Source: Chitinophagales bacterium
GTDB taxonomy: Bacteria > Bacteroidota > Bacteroidia > Chitinophagales > Chitinophagaceae
Assembly: GCA_017303335.1 (NCBI GenBank)
Contig: JAFLBK010000004.1
Span: forward strand, 372,001-436,000
Length of the DNA: 64,000 bases
Reading direction: 5' to 3'
Shown here: one piece after another, positions 17,002 through 27,211 of the stretch
Layout of the letters: the number at the start of each line of letters is the position of its first letter
How positions within the stretch are numbered: the first letter of the stretch is position 1
Translations under genes and position numbers: made by a program
Notes under the pieces: generated by a model
Told to the model about the DNA's origin: nothing
The model's database searches: none
The model's input: only the letters and a program-made list of their open reading frames with translations

Positions 17002-17748
17002 TTAGTCCGCTTTCAACCCGGCCCGCAGGTACTCCCGGTTCATCCGTGCGATATTGGCCACCGAGATGCCTTTGGGACATTCGGCTTCGCAGGCGTACGT
17101 ATTGGTGCAGTTGCCGAATCCTTCCTTATCCATCTGTGCCACCATGTTCAGCACCCGGGTGTCACGCTCGGGTTCGCCTTGCGGCAACAGGGCCAGTTGT
17201 GAAACTTTGGCGCTCACAAACAGCATGGCGCTTCCGTTCTTGCAGGTGGCCACGCAGGCGCCGCAACCGATACAGGCCGCCGCCATGAAAGCGTCGTCGG
17301 CATCTTTCTTATCGATGGGAATGGCATTGGCATCGACGGCGTTGCCGGTATTCACCGATATATAACCGCCGGCCTGGATGATCCGGTCGAAGGCCGTACG
17401 ATCGACCACCAGGTCTTTGATCACCGGGAAGGCGGCTGCCCGCCAGGGTTCCACCACGATGGTATCGCCGTCTTTGAACGCACGCATGTGCAGCTGGCAG
17501 GTGGTATTCTTCGCCCAGGGGCCATGCGCCTGTCCGTTGATGTACATACTGCACATTCCGCAGATACCTTCGCGGCAATCGTGATCGAATGCGATCGGGT
17601 CTTTCCCATCACGGATCAGTTGTTCGTTCAATACATCGAACATCTCCAGGAACGACATCTCGGAGGAGATATCTTTAACCTGGTAGGTTTCAAAGGCGCC
17701 CTGCGAGGAGCTGTTCTTCTGTTTCCACACTTTCAGTGTGAGATTCAT
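17002..17748 (-). CDS. sdhB: Succinate dehydrogenase / fumarate reductase iron-sulfur subunit
   Basis: 248 residues from the ATG at 17748; an in-frame ATG five codons upstream (17763) is the alternative. [2Fe-2S] ligands are seen in CREGICGMC and the later TTCQL; the second half has [14 protein letters not shown] for the [4Fe-4S] cluster and [11 protein letters not shown] for the third cluster. It moves electrons from the flavoprotein to the membrane b-heme subunit. The gene is separated from sdhA by a glycosyltransferase gene, which is unusual. Confidence 0.95.
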   Translation of the reverse strand: MNLTLKVWKQKNSSSQGAFETYQVKDISSEMSFLEMFDVLNEQLIRDGKDPIAFDHDCREGICGMCSMYINGQAHGPWAKNTTCQLHMRAFKDGDTIVVEPWRAAAFPVIKDLVVDRTAFDRIIQAGGYISVNTGNAVDANAIPIDKKDADDAFMAAACIGCGACVATCKNGSAMLFVSAKVSQLALLPQGEPERDTRVLNMVAQMDKEGFGNCTNTYACEAECPKGISVANIARMNREYLRAGLKAD

Positions 17749-17768
17749 CGTATAATGTTCCATACTGC

Positions 17769-18653
17769 TTAGATACGTTTATAATTGCTGTATTCAAATG
17801 GTCTCCATCCAAAGTTCTTCCAGATAAAATACAATATCCGGTGTTTGATATTCTTGAAGTTCTTCTTTTTCACATCCATATCAGACTCCCAGTCTTCCTG
17901 GCCAACCCGTTCTTTCATCACGGAAGGGTGCGTGCCGGTGAACAATGTCACCGAGTCGATTGCCGAGTAGTCGAATGCCATCCCTTTCTTCTCTTCTTCG
18001 GCCACCCAGGCTTCATGCACCGCGTCTTCATTCCACAATCTGCCGAAATCCGTTTGCTTTCTTTTCATCAGCACCGGGTTGCGAACCCAGCCGTAATGAT
18101 AGATATAGGCATTGATCAGTTTTACATTCAGTTTGCGTCCGTCGATCCGGAAACCCTGGGCATCGAGGTAACTCCGTATCCGTTTGTTGTTCCGTATCAC
18201 GCGGATCTCTTTCGAATACCATTTACGGCCGTCGCCAATGAACCGGTAACTGCCGTAGAAGTGATGATAATGGAACAACAACCCTTCCACCTGCGGATCA
18301 TCCTTGTAGCGGTTCATCGCCTCGAGGATCACCGGGTAATACTGTTCGTGCAGCACTTCATCGGCCTGTATGTAAAAGAGCCAGTCGCTGTCGGCGGCAG
18401 TGGCATCCATGGCTTTATTGGTTTCCACGGCCAGTACTTTCCCGCCTTCCCGCAAACTGCTGTCCCATACAGAATGAATGGTTCTGATCTTTTCCGACCC
18501 GATCGATCCGATGAGCGCATTGGTTTCATCCTCCGAATCGCCCAGGCAAACAACCATCTCGTCGACGATCGGTAACAAAGAACTGATTGATTCCACAACC
18601 GGGTAGCCGTATTTGACGGCGTTCCGGACGAATGTGAAACCAGATACTTTCAT
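17769..18653 (-). CDS. Glycosyltransferase-like protein inserted in the sdh operon
   Basis: 294 residues with a GT-A-like N-terminus: [38 protein letters not shown] (a DxD-like position replaced by QADE) and a later YHYGWVRNP. This matches family 2-like glycosyltransferases of the sort found with capsule or LPS genes. There is no signal peptide and no membrane segment. The acceptor and donor sugars are unknown. It lies between sdhA (110 bp upstream, across an AT-rich inverted repeat) and sdhB (5-20 bp downstream), so it is probably co-transcribed with the respiratory genes. Confidence 0.8.
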   Translation of the reverse strand: MKVSGFTFVRNAVKYGYPVVESISSLLPIVDEMVVCLGDSEDETNALIGSIGSEKIRTIHSVWDSSLREGGKVLAVETNKAMDATAADSDWLFYIQADEVLHEQYYPVILEAMNRYKDDPQVEGLLFHYHHFYGSYRFIGDGRKWYSKEIRVIRNNKRIRSYLDAQGFRIDGRKLNVKLINAYIYHYGWVRNPVLMKRKQTDFGRLWNEDAVHEAWVAEEEKKGMAFDYSAIDSVTLFTGTHPSVMKERVGQEDWESDMDVKKKNFKNIKHRILYFIWKNFGWRPFEYSNYKRI

Positions 18654-18760
18654 ATTAAGAATGAATAATTAAAAATTAAAATTGGCCATGTTCACGACCA
18701 GGTACAGCCTGGTTACCTGAAAAGCCAGCTCATGCTGCATTCATAATTATTAATTCTTAC
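18654..18760. repeat. AT-rich inverted repeat between sdhA and the glycosyltransferase
   Basis: AAGAATGAATAATTA near 18657-18671 and TAATTATTAATTCTT near 18744-18758 are inverted copies with one mismatch. They enclose a GC-richer centre with CCAGG...CCTGG. It looks like one of the short-word intergenic hairpins seen elsewhere in this window. Confidence 0.55.
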
Positions 18761-18762
18761 TT

Positions 18763-20739
18763 CTATTTATACGATCGTTGTGTTGGCTTCACGATCTCGA
18801 ACGTCAAATCTTCCTTGTGCAATTGCCAGTCGCTTTCGCCCTTGAATTCCCAGGCCGCTACATAACTGTAGTTGGCGTCGTCGCGTTTGGCTTCGCCATC
18901 CTCGGTTTGCGATTCTTCCCTGAAATGGCCGCCGCAACTTTCGTTGCGCAGCAATGCGTCCCTGCACATCAGTTCGCCGAGTTCGATGAAGTCGGCCACC
19001 CGGCCGGCCTTATCCAGTTCAGGGTTCATTTCATCGATAGCCCCGGGTATGCGTACGTCGCTCCAGAATTCTTTTTTCAATTGCTGTATTTCCGTGATGG
19101 CTTCCTGCAGGCCCTGTGCATTGCGGGCCATACCGCATTTGTCCCACATGATCTTGCCAAGCCGCTTGTGGAAGCTCTCCACGGTTTGGGTGCCCTTGAT
19201 GCTCATCAGTTTGTTGATGCGCTCGCTCACAGCTTTCTCGGTTTCTTCAAAAGCGGGATGTGAAGTAGGTATCGAAGCCGTCCGGATCTCATCGGCCAGG
19301 TAATTACCCAGCGTATACGGGATCACGAAATAACCGTCGGCCAAACCCTGCATCAGCGCACTCGCTCCCAGGCGGTTGGCGCCGTGATCGCTGAAGTTGG
19401 CTTCCCCGAGGGCGTATAAACCGGGCACGGTGGTCATGAGTTCATAATCCACCCAAAGTCCGCCCATGGTATAGTGTACCGCGGGATAGATCCGCATCGG
19501 CACTTCGTAGGGGTTCTCCCCGGTGATCTTTTCATACATATCGAAGAGATTGCCGTATTTCTCGGCCACCACTTCTTTACCCAGTGCGATTACCGTTGCT
19601 TCATCGGCGTTCACAATACCTTTCTTGCCTGCTTCGATCCGGCCATAGCGTTTGATCGCGTCGGAATAATCAAGGTAAACCGCCTGTTTGCTGGAACCAA
19701 CGCCATAACCGGCATCGCAGCGTTCTTTGGCGGCCCGACTGGCTACGTCGCGGGGTACCAGGTTACCGAAGGCCGGGTACCTTCTTTCCAGGTAATAATC
19801 TCTCTCCTCTTCGGGTATCTCGTTCGGTTTGCGGTTATCGTTTTGTTTTTTCGGAACCCAGATGCGCCCGTCGTTGCGGAGCGATTCGCTCATCAGCGTC
19901 AGCTTGCTCTGGTGATCTCCGCTAACCGGTATGCAGGTGGGGTGTATCTGTGTAAAACAAGGATTGCCGAAATAAGCGCCTTTCTTATGCGCTTTCCAGG
20001 CAGCTGTTACGTTACTGCCCATGGCATTGGTGCTTAAATAGAATACGTTTCCGTATCCGCCGGTGCAAAGCAATACGGCATGCCCGAAGTGACGTTCGAG
20101 TTTGCCGGTAACCAGGTCGCGGGCGATGATGCCCCGTGCCTTCCCGTCGACCATGACCACGTCCAGCATTTCATGCCGGCTGTATTGCGTAACATTACCC
20201 AATGCCACCTGCCGTTCGAGGGCGCTGTAGGCGCCGAGCAATAATTGCTGCCCGGTTTGACCTGCCGCATAGAAGGTACGCTGTACCTGGGTACCCCCGA
20301 AGCTCCGGTTGCTCAGCAACCCGCCGTATTCACGGGCGAAGGGAACACCCTGCGCCACACACTGATCGATGATGGCGGCGCTCACTTCAGCAAGCCGGTG
20401 TACATTGGCTTCCCGTGCCCGGTAATCGCCTCCTTTAACGGTATCGTAGAAGAGGCGGAAAACAGAGTCACCGTCGTTCTGGTAATTCTTTGCCGCGTTG
20501 ATCCCGCCCTGCGCCGCGATGCTGTGCGCCCGGCGCGGACTGTCCTGGAAGCAGAACGCTTTTACTTTATAACCCAGTTCGCCCAGCGAAGCGGCAGCCG
20601 AAGCGCCGGCCAGGCCGGTACCTACTACGATCACTTCCAGTTTGCGTTTGTTGGCGGGGTTTACCAGCTTGACGTGGCCTTTGTAATCGGTCCACTTTTT
20701 ATCCATTTCGCCTTGAGGGATCTTAGAATCTAAAGCCAT
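18763..20739 (-). CDS. sdhA: Succinate dehydrogenase / fumarate reductase flavoprotein subunit
   Basis: 658 residues. The N-terminal dinucleotide fold is [20 protein letters not shown]; the FAD-attachment region is [19 protein letters not shown] with the covalent His. Catalytic and substrate elements follow: [44 protein letters not shown] in related form ([15 protein letters not shown]), and [20 protein letters not shown]. The size and the HPT/HYTMGG motifs fit the Bacteroidota type-B quinol:fumarate reductase/succinate dehydrogenase. It lies 36 bp downstream of the cytochrome b subunit gene. Confidence 0.97.
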   Translation of the reverse strand: MALDSKIPQGEMDKKWTDYKGHVKLVNPANKRKLEVIVVGTGLAGASAAASLGELGYKVKAFCFQDSPRRAHSIAAQGGINAAKNYQNDGDSVFRLFYDTVKGGDYRAREANVHRLAEVSAAIIDQCVAQGVPFAREYGGLLSNRSFGGTQVQRTFYAAGQTGQQLLLGAYSALERQVALGNVTQYSRHEMLDVVMVDGKARGIIARDLVTGKLERHFGHAVLLCTGGYGNVFYLSTNAMGSNVTAAWKAHKKGAYFGNPCFTQIHPTCIPVSGDHQSKLTLMSESLRNDGRIWVPKKQNDNRKPNEIPEEERDYYLERRYPAFGNLVPRDVASRAAKERCDAGYGVGSSKQAVYLDYSDAIKRYGRIEAGKKGIVNADEATVIALGKEVVAEKYGNLFDMYEKITGENPYEVPMRIYPAVHYTMGGLWVDYELMTTVPGLYALGEANFSDHGANRLGASALMQGLADGYFVIPYTLGNYLADEIRTASIPTSHPAFEETEKAVSERINKLMSIKGTQTVESFHKRLGKIMWDKCGMARNAQGLQEAITEIQQLKKEFWSDVRIPGAIDEMNPELDKAGRVADFIELGELMCRDALLRNESCGGHFREESQTEDGEAKRDDANYSYVAAWEFKGESDWQLHKEDLTFEIVKPTQRSYK

Positions 20740-20775
20740 TGTATGATCGGTTATAATGATTGAGGTATGTTATTA

Positions 20776-21444
20776 TCAGTTTATCCAGCCCAGGTAGAAT
20801 GACAGGGGCATGAGGGCGAACAACAGGCAAACGATCACCGAAAAAGCGGTGCCCGCCGCCTGGATGATGGGCGTGTATCGTTTGTGATTGATGCCGAGTG
20901 TTTGAAAAGCGCTGGGGAAACCGTGCAGCAAATGCCAGAACAGGGATACAACACCCGCGATATAGGCTACTACCACCCACAGCTGCTGAAAATACTCTTT
21001 CATCTCCTCGAAGGTATTGTGCGGCTGATCGCCGCTGTATAAAGCGATCTTGGTATTGACGAAGAACTTGGAGATGTGAAGTACCAGGAAGAAAAGAAGC
21101 AGGGTACCCAGCAGGCCCATGCTCCGGCTGTACCATTTACTGTTTTTGCCGGCCGCGTTCGCCGCGTAGCCAACAGGCCGTGCGGCGCTGTTCTGCTTCA
21201 TCAGCATCAACCCCTGGATGATGTGGGCGAGCAGCCCCGCAAACAAGCCCACTTCGATAACGCGGATGATGTAGTTATGACTCATGAAGTGAGCGTAGGT
21301 ATTGAACATCTCCCCCCCGTCGTTGAAAAAGATCATGGAGTTGATCGTGCAATGGACCACCAGGAAGGATATTAAAAAGAGCCCCGTCAGGCCCATGATG
21401 AATTTCTTACCAATCGAGGAAGTGAAAAACTGTTTCCAGGTCAT
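20776..21444 (-). CDS. sdhC: Succinate dehydrogenase cytochrome b556/b558 subunit
   Basis: 222 residues and five predicted membrane helices, as in the single-subunit diheme anchors of type-B succinate dehydrogenases. Helix-borne histidines expected to ligate two b hemes are visible in VVHCTINSM, AHFMSHN, HIIQGL, LVLHIS and WHLLHGF. It binds quinone and anchors sdhAB to the inner membrane. First gene of the leftward operon; about 110 bp of upstream non-coding sequence should contain the promoter. Confidence 0.93.
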   Translation of the reverse strand: MTWKQFFTSSIGKKFIMGLTGLFLISFLVVHCTINSMIFFNDGGEMFNTYAHFMSHNYIIRVIEVGLFAGLLAHIIQGLMLMKQNSAARPVGYAANAAGKNSKWYSRSMGLLGTLLLFFLVLHISKFFVNTKIALYSGDQPHNTFEEMKEYFQQLWVVVAYIAGVVSLFWHLLHGFPSAFQTLGINHKRYTPIIQAAGTAFSVIVCLLFALMPLSFYLGWIN

Positions 21445-21555
21445 AGCAAAAGCATTAGGTTGTTAGTTGGAGTACAAAAATACGCATGAACGCTCAAAAA
21501 CACGAACAATGGAGGTTTTTTATCCGGAATATCAACAAAATCCGGCAGGTATTGT

Positions 21556-22119
21556 TCAGCCGATGCGGCGGATCATCAGGTTGTCGATCTGCTGGTAAAT
21601 GATCTCGGGCTTGAGTGTACGCCATTGGGGAAATTCGAGCAGTTCGATGTAGTTGGTGAGGCGTGCCTGTTTAAAATCGTACTGGCTTTGTTCGGGCATG
21701 CCCAGGATCACCACCCAACCGCCGCTGTCTTCAAGTTGCTCCCGCCATTCTTCGTAATAACTGTCATCGCTGCTGTGAAAATTGAGTACATTCTCGGCGA
21801 TGAAAATGAATTTGCTGATGCCGTCGGCGAACAGGATATCGGTGACGTCCCGCCGGAGGGTCATGATATCGTTCTCGATGGCATCATTCCATTCGCCCAG
21901 CAGTTCAATGATGGCATAGCCCTGCTCGTAATCCACGAACAGGATTTTCATGTACAGGGTGCGTGACCCGAACTCATCCCACTGCGGATGAATGAAGTAA
22001 TTGTAAACGGTATGGGAGAATTCGAATTCGCTGTACGTGCGGCGGTAAAAGGGCGATCGCTCGTCTTCCTCGGCCGTATACAGGTGCCGCCAGTTGTAAT
22101 ATGGTTCTATATCCTGCAA
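21556..22119 (-). CDS. Conserved hypothetical protein (probable TTG start)
   Basis: 187 residues if translation begins at the TTG at 22119. The open frame runs on to 22209, but that extension would cross the intrinsic terminator at 22183-22204, so a start after it is more sensible; an ATG at about 21953 would cut off conserved-looking sequence (PYYNWRHLYTAEEDERSPF). The protein is acidic and aromatic, without signal or membrane segments (YNYFIHPQWDEFGSRTLYMK, IIELLGEWNDAIENDI, GGWVVILG, FPQWRTLKPEIIYQQID). I recognise no named domain. Related proteins seem to occur as single hypothetical genes in Chitinophagaceae (recollection, not a search). Confidence 0.7.
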   Translation of the reverse strand: MQDIEPYYNWRHLYTAEEDERSPFYRRTYSEFEFSHTVYNYFIHPQWDEFGSRTLYMKILFVDYEQGYAIIELLGEWNDAIENDIMTLRRDVTDILFADGISKFIFIAENVLNFHSSDDSYYEEWREQLEDSGGWVVILGMPEQSQYDFKQARLTNYIELLEFPQWRTLKPEIIYQQIDNLMIRRIG

Positions 22120-22169
22120 ATGCTGTTTATTACAGTACAAAGTTCCGTGAATTGCCGGAAAGAAAACAG

Positions 22170-22204
22170 CAAAAAATAAAAAGGGTCGCCCAAAAGGGCA
22201 ACCC
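22170..22204 (-). terminator. Intrinsic terminator after the T9SS protein gene
   Basis: On the minus strand GGGTTGCCC-TTTT-GGGCGACCC forms a 9-bp stem with one mismatch, followed by a T-rich tract. It ends the transcript of the 22228-23454 gene. Confidence 0.8.
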
Positions 22205-22227
22205 CACACTTAATAACCATAATATCG

Positions 22228-23454
22228 TTACTGCACCACGATGCGCTCGGTGAAGATGAATTTATTGGTTGCATCCGTCACTTTCACCATGAATACGCCT
22301 TTGGCGAAACCACGGTTCAGCTGGATGGTTTCCACCTGTGATTTGGATGCGATGTTCACGGTACGGGTCATCAATGCCTTTCCGCTCAGGTCGGTGATGA
22401 TGACGTTGTAACGGCCTGCCTGCTGCCCGTCGAATGATATTTTGAATTCGCTGTTGGTAACCGGGTTGGGATAGATATGCGCTTCGTTGGTGATCACCGG
22501 CACCACGGCTTTGAAGTCGGCCGATCCGAAATTCTTTTTGGCATCGGCTTCTTTCTGGAACAACAGGTTGCCATTGGCAAGGTCGGAAGCGTTGTACACC
22601 AGGTCGGAACCTTCGATCTTTTTAGCGTTGAAGTCGGACAGGGTGAATTTGTAATACCCGGCGAAGGCATTGGCGCTGGAAACAACGATCGCTCCGTCTT
22701 TGTCTACCGCCGCGCCGTTGGTTGAATAATTAGCCGGCAATCCGTTGATATAACCGATGTATTTGGCAACGCGGGTGTCCACATCCACCGAGAATACGTA
22801 ATGATTGGCGGATATGATGTACAGTTTATTATACGCATCCGCGATCATATCGCCGCCCCAGCTGCTGCACTGGTTGTGCACACTGATGTTCTTATTGGAT
22901 TCGTCATCGATCAATCCACCCAGGTCGGTGATCACCACTTTTTTGCCGGTGCTGAAGCGAATGAGACGTGAAGCGTCGTTGGTAAGAGCATAGCCATTGC
23001 CATCGGCGCCGATCACCATACGGGTAAAGTTCTTGGCCTCGTCGCGGGTTGTTTCACTGGCGGCGAACAACGGGGAGCGCAGGCTGTAGAATTTCTTTTG
23101 ATCGCCTTTGGCATTCAGGTCGAGCCAGCGCAATTCGCCGATGCGCATGGGCGTGAAGAATAATTTGTCGTGATTCTTATCGTATGCCGCGGCAGCCACC
23201 ATGGTAGCGGTTGGCTGGGCGTAATTGGCCAACGGTGTTTTGGAGTCGGCGTCGGCAAGAACAAAAGCGGTTTTGTTTCGCTGGTAAATATCCTGGGTCA
23301 CTTTTCCCGATCCGATATCCACCTGGCGGATGTTCATCCAGAGAAAATCGCCATTACCGTCGCCGGTGATGGCATAGGTGCGGTTCGCATCCTGTGCTGC
23401 TGAAACCAAACCCGCGATAATAAATGAAGAGGATAGTAAAAGTTTACGATTCAT
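22228..23454 (-). CDS. Secreted protein with T9SS type A sorting domain
   Basis: 408 residues from the ATG at 23454; the upstream start at 23475 would add seven residues before a clean signal peptide (MNRKLLLSSSFIIAGLVSAAQ). The body (residues 22-320) resembles a beta-propeller with repeated short motifs (DKLFFTPMRIGELRWLDL, NKLYIISANHYVFSVDV, DGAIVVSSANAFAGYYKF) but has no family I can name. The final ~80 residues are a type A T9SS tail: HIYPNPVTNSEFKISF, YNVIITDLSGKAL and GVFMVKV. It is thus exported by T9SS; the function is unknown. It is probably monocistronic, ending at the terminator at 22170-22204. Confidence 0.85.
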   Translation of the reverse strand: MNRKLLLSSSFIIAGLVSAAQDANRTYAITGDGNGDFLWMNIRQVDIGSGKVTQDIYQRNKTAFVLADADSKTPLANYAQPTATMVAAAAYDKNHDKLFFTPMRIGELRWLDLNAKGDQKKFYSLRSPLFAASETTRDEAKNFTRMVIGADGNGYALTNDASRLIRFSTGKKVVITDLGGLIDDESNKNISVHNQCSSWGGDMIADAYNKLYIISANHYVFSVDVDTRVAKYIGYINGLPANYSTNGAAVDKDGAIVVSSANAFAGYYKFTLSDFNAKKIEGSDLVYNASDLANGNLLFQKEADAKKNFGSADFKAVVPVITNEAHIYPNPVTNSEFKISFDGQQAGRYNVIITDLSGKALMTRTVNIASKSQVETIQLNRGFAKGVFMVKVTDATNKFIFTERIVVQ

Positions 23455-23523
23455 AAGAGGAGTTTTTGAGTACACAATCAGATATGAAAATTACTGAAAA
23501 TGCACAAATCGCCCAATATTTTT

Positions 23524-24339
23524 TTAGGCTTTCCGGCTATCGACGGCCTTTTTAACGCTGCCGCTTTCCAGCAACAGTTTTCGGGCTGTTTCGTAATCGG
23601 CAATGTCTGTTTTTTCCATCAGCATTTTAACTCCCCGGTCAACCAGTTTATCGTTCGTCAGCTGCATGTTCACCATCTTATTATCCTCCACCCTGCCCAG
23701 TTGAATCATCACCGACGTGGAGATCATATTCAACACCAGTTTCTGTGCGGTGCCGCTTTTCATACGGGTACTGCCGGTAACGAACTCGGGACCTACCACC
23801 ACTTCCACCGGGTAATCCGCCGCTGCACTCAGGGGGGCTTCGGGATTGCAGCATATACTTCCTGTAATGATCTTATGCTCCCGGCATTTGTTCAGTGCGC
23901 CGATCACATAGGGCGTGGTGCCGCTGGCCGCGATGCCGATCACCACATCCTTATCGCAAACATTGTGTTCCTGCAGATCGATCCATCCCTGCCCGGCATC
24001 ATCCTCTGCAAATTCCACCGCTTCGGTAATGGCTTTTTTACCTCCCGCGATGATCCCGATGACCAGCCCTGGCGGAACGCCATAGGTGGGCGGACATTCG
24101 CTGGCATCCACAATGCCCAGCCGTCCGCTGGTTCCGGCGCCGATATAGAACAAGCGCCCTCCCATCAGCATTTTATCGACCACTGCATTTACGAGCTGCT
24201 CGATCTGCGGAATCACTTTTTCAATGGCATCCGGCACCCGTTTGTCTTCGGTGTTGATATTGTTTAAAATTTCCAGTACCGGCATTTTTTCCAAGTGCCG
24301 GTATATCGATGGCGACTCTGTTATCCGTTTGAAACCCAT
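23524..24339 (-). CDS. murQ: N-acetylmuramic acid 6-phosphate etherase
   Basis: 271 residues. MurQ cleaves the D-lactyl ether of MurNAc-6-phosphate to give GlcNAc-6-phosphate in recycling or salvage of cell-wall sugar. A SIS domain is clear: FYIGAGTSGRLGIVDASECP contains the phosphate-binding loop and the catalytic Glu, and IGIAASGTTPYVIGAL is the second phosphate site; GSTRMKSGTAQKLVLNMIST is the other family signature. Eight bp separate it from the upstream sugar kinase gene, so the two form an operon. No MurP-type PTS transporter is nearby, which fits uptake by other means. Confidence 0.95.
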   Translation of the reverse strand: MGFKRITESPSIYRHLEKMPVLEILNNINTEDKRVPDAIEKVIPQIEQLVNAVVDKMLMGGRLFYIGAGTSGRLGIVDASECPPTYGVPPGLVIGIIAGGKKAITEAVEFAEDDAGQGWIDLQEHNVCDKDVVIGIAASGTTPYVIGALNKCREHKIITGSICCNPEAPLSAAADYPVEVVVGPEFVTGSTRMKSGTAQKLVLNMISTSVMIQLGRVEDNKMVNMQLTNDKLVDRGVKMLMEKTDIADYETARKLLLESGSVKKAVDSRKA

Positions 24340-24347
24340 AAGCGTAT

Positions 24348-25190
24348 TTAGCGGTGAAACTTAACCAGCCCATCCATGGGCTTTTTGATGACCCTGCCCA
24401 GTTCCAGTTCATAGGAGTTGCACAGATCTTTCAATACATCCCTGAATCCATGCGCTACACTGCCGGTGAAATGAATGGGCTGCGTCCAGCTTTCCCTGTA
24501 TTTATATATGTGGTTGAAAAAAAAATCGTTGAACCCGTCCTCGATGATGTTCTCGATCATGTAATGCCCGCGGTTCTCGGCCAGAAAAATGGTGAATGAA
24601 GCGAGATAACGGTTGGGTAATGGCTTCTTGTAAACAGCGGTAAGTATTTCGTCGCTGTTTGTATCGAATTTTGCCTGGAAGCGATCCATCAGGTCGGCAT
24701 CAAAGGTCTTGTACAAAAAATACTGCACCACTTTCCGGCCCAGGTAAGCCCCGCTGCCCTCGTCGCCCAGTACATAACCCAGTCCGGGACTGTTCTTCAC
24801 TATTTTCTTTCCATTGTAATAACAGGAATTCGATCCCGTACCCAAAATACAGGCGACCCCCTTTTCGCGGCCGCACAATGCCTTGGCCGCACCCATCAGG
24901 TCGTGATCGACCGATACCTCCCGGGCCGATGGAAATACTTTTTGTATCGCTTTGCGCACCAGTTTCACATTTTCGGCATTGCTGCAACCCGTTCCGTAAA
25001 AGTAGATCTCTTCGGGTTCGGCTTTCTTCATTTTGGGCTTCAGCTCCTCCATGATAATGTACTCGATCTGCTCGGCGGAAAGAAAATACGGGCTCAGCCC
25101 CTGGGTGTAAAAGGTTCTGGCAGACTTACCGTTCAGTAAACACCACTCAGTCTTGGTTGAACCACTATCGGCGATCAGTTTAACCGGCAT
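24348..25190 (-). CDS. BadF/BadG-type sugar kinase (N-acetylglucosamine/MurNAc kinase-like)
   Basis: 280 residues of the ASKHA fold: phosphate-1 motif ADSGSTKTEWCLL, phosphate-2 region ILGTGSNSCYYNGKK, a GYVLGDEGSGAYLG signature and a late adenosine motif (HFTGSVAHGFRD). These match the N-acetylglucosamine kinase branch of the BadF/BadG/BcrA/BcrD ATPase family. Next to murQ it most likely phosphorylates MurNAc or GlcNAc, supplying the etherase substrate (inference). The start ATG at 25190 immediately precedes the phosphate-1 strand, as usual. Confidence 0.88.
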   Translation of the reverse strand: MPVKLIADSGSTKTEWCLLNGKSARTFYTQGLSPYFLSAEQIEYIIMEELKPKMKKAEPEEIYFYGTGCSNAENVKLVRKAIQKVFPSAREVSVDHDLMGAAKALCGREKGVACILGTGSNSCYYNGKKIVKNSPGLGYVLGDEGSGAYLGRKVVQYFLYKTFDADLMDRFQAKFDTNSDEILTAVYKKPLPNRYLASFTIFLAENRGHYMIENIIEDGFNDFFFNHIYKYRESWTQPIHFTGSVAHGFRDVLKDLCNSYELELGRVIKKPMDGLVKFHR

Positions 25191-25333
25191 GTTGTATTAA
25201 GGATTATGATTTGAAGATAGTGCTTTTTTGATATTGAAGACAGATCAGGATACAAGATACCGGAAGCCGGATACTGACAGACCCGGCCGTTGCAAATTCC
25301 GTTTTCAAATGGCTAACTTCTTATCTTCGCAAC

Positions 25334-26920
25334 ATGAATAAAAAGATACAGGTCTGGCTGCCGCTGCTCTTCAGCATAACGATGATCGCGGGGATGTACA
25401 TGGGTTATAAGATGCGGGATAATATGCCCGGCCGCGGCTTTTTTTCCCGGGATAAACGCCGGCCCGTGCAGGAAGTGCTCGACCTGATCAATAACCGGTA
25501 TGTGGATGATGTAAAGACACAAGCCCTTACCGATACAGCCATTGAAGCCATCCTCAGCAAGCTCGACCCCCACTCTGTGTTTATCCCTGCCGAAGAACTG
25601 CAGCAGGTGAATGAAGACCTGGCCGGGAAATTCTTCGGCATCGGTATCGAGTTCAACATCTTCAACGACACGCTGCATGTGATCAACGTGCTCAAAGGAG
25701 GCCCCAGCGACAAAGCCGGGTTGCTCACCGGCGATAAATTCCTGAAAGTTGGCGACAGCGTGGTTGCCGGCCATAAAACCCCGGCGGAAACCTTCCGCAA
25801 ATTCCTGCGGGGCGACCGGGGTTCGGATGTAACCATCACCTACCTGCGGGGGAACCAGTCGAAAACCGTTACCATCACCCGGGATGCCATTCCGCTTTCG
25901 AGTGTGGATGCTTCCTACATGATCAATACCGAAACCGGTTATATCCGCCTCAACAAATTTTCAACACAAACCTACCGGGAGTTCATGCTGGCCCTGGAAG
26001 ACCTGAAAAAAGCCGGGCTCAAAAAACTCATCCTCGATCTGCGTGGCAATGGCGGCGGTGTGCTGGATGAAGCGGTGGAGATCGCTGATGAATTTCTCTC
26101 CGATGATAAACTGATCACGTATACAGAAGGGAAGCATACCGACAAAAAGGAATACCGCTGCCGCCGGCAGGGCCAGTTCGAAACCGGTCCGCTGATCGTT
26201 TTGGCCGATGAAGGCACCGCCAGCGCCAGCGAGATACTGATCGGGGCCTTGCAGGATTGGGACCGGGCCACCATTGTAGGAAGACGTTCTTTTGGTAAAG
26301 GCCTCGTGCAGGAACAATTCGACCTGAGCGACCACAGCGCCCTGCGCCTCACCGTTGCCCGATATTATACCCCCATCGGCCGCAGCATACAACGCCCCTA
26401 CGCCAACGGCGCCAAGGTATATTACGACGAGATCATGAACCGCTACCATGATGGCGAAACACAACACGCCGATTCGGTAAAGAATGATACCAGCAAGGTA
26501 TACCGCACCATGGGCGGGAAAAAAGTATATGGCGGAGGCGGCATCTCGCCCGATTATTTCATCGCCCTGGACACCACCGGCCTGGTGGGCGAAGCCGGCA
26601 AGGTATACAGCCGGAATACCATCAGCAATTTTGCCTATTATTATTACCTCGGTCACCGCGATGCGCTGAACGCATTTAAAACACCCGCGGATTTCACCAG
26701 GAACTTCCAATTCTCCGAGAATGACTGGGCGCAATTTGTACAGGCTGCGGCAAAGGATACGGTAAACCTCTCGGGCCTGGGTGAGAAAAACAAGTTGGAC
26801 CTGGTACAACGTGTACGGGCCGCCATCGCAAGGCACCTCTGGCGCAACGAAGGATATTACGAAACCATCAACGCAACCGACAACGCGGTACAGCGTTCAC
26901 TCGAACTGCTGGCAAAATAA
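25334..26920 (+). CDS. S41-family C-terminal processing peptidase
   Basis: 528 residues. An N-terminal membrane anchor or signal (VWLPLLFSITMIAGMYMGY) is followed by an N-terminal helical part, a PDZ domain (about 90-180: GKFFGIGIEFNIFNDTLHVINV, GGPSDKAGLLTGDKFLKV) and the S41 protease core. The catalytic Ser is in DEGTASASEILIGAL and the Lys in GRRSFGKGLVQEQ; LDLRGNGGGVLDEAVEIADEF is the family signature. It degrades or trims periplasmic proteins with exposed C-termini. A -7-like box (TATCTTCG, about 25322) lies just before the ATG and an intrinsic terminator follows, so it is probably monocistronic. Confidence 0.94.
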   Translation: MNKKIQVWLPLLFSITMIAGMYMGYKMRDNMPGRGFFSRDKRRPVQEVLDLINNRYVDDVKTQALTDTAIEAILSKLDPHSVFIPAEELQQVNEDLAGKFFGIGIEFNIFNDTLHVINVLKGGPSDKAGLLTGDKFLKVGDSVVAGHKTPAETFRKFLRGDRGSDVTITYLRGNQSKTVTITRDAIPLSSVDASYMINTETGYIRLNKFSTQTYREFMLALEDLKKAGLKKLILDLRGNGGGVLDEAVEIADEFLSDDKLITYTEGKHTDKKEYRCRRQGQFETGPLIVLADEGTASASEILIGALQDWDRATIVGRRSFGKGLVQEQFDLSDHSALRLTVARYYTPIGRSIQRPYANGAKVYYDEIMNRYHDGETQHADSVKNDTSKVYRTMGGKKVYGGGGISPDYFIALDTTGLVGEAGKVYSRNTISNFAYYYYLGHRDALNAFKTPADFTRNFQFSENDWAQFVQAAAKDTVNLSGLGEKNKLDLVQRVRAAIARHLWRNEGYYETINATDNAVQRSLELLAK

Positions 26921-26923
26921 AAA

Positions 26924-26946
26924 CCTCCCGGGGCGGGAGGCTTTTA
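26924..26946 (+). terminator. Intrinsic terminator after the S41 peptidase gene
   Basis: CCTCCCG-GGG-CGGGAGG followed by CTTTT starts 4 bp after the stop codon. The remaining ~230 bp to position 27170 hold no gene I can support. Confidence 0.9.
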
Positions 26947-27174
26947 ATGTCGTCGTTCACAATATTTAACCGTTCAAGGTGCTTCTAAAGATTGTGTACG
27001 GCTTCAGAGGTTGTTGGTTTCACACAGGATGCTGGTTGTTTTCTTACAGGTGTTTTCTTTGGATGATTGGATGATACAAATTTGTTCCTTTTCCCTTTCA
27101 TTACCGGTAGTTGGCGCAATAAATAAATTGTAGAGGATTTTCTATTTAATACCTTCCGCCCTGCCCCATTTTTG

Positions 27175-27182
27175 TACCTTTG
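27175..27182 (+). promoter_or_regulatory. Bacteroidota-type -7 promoter box for the CBS-like gene
   Basis: TACCTTTG matches TAnnTTTG and lies 30 bp before the ATG at 27212. Confidence 0.6.
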
Positions 27183-27211
27183 CGGCAATTAACGATTCTA
27201 AACAACTCACT

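Noticed and set aside
22120..22209. N-terminal extension of the hypothetical gene at 21556-22119
   Set aside because: It would span the intrinsic terminator of the neighbouring gene.
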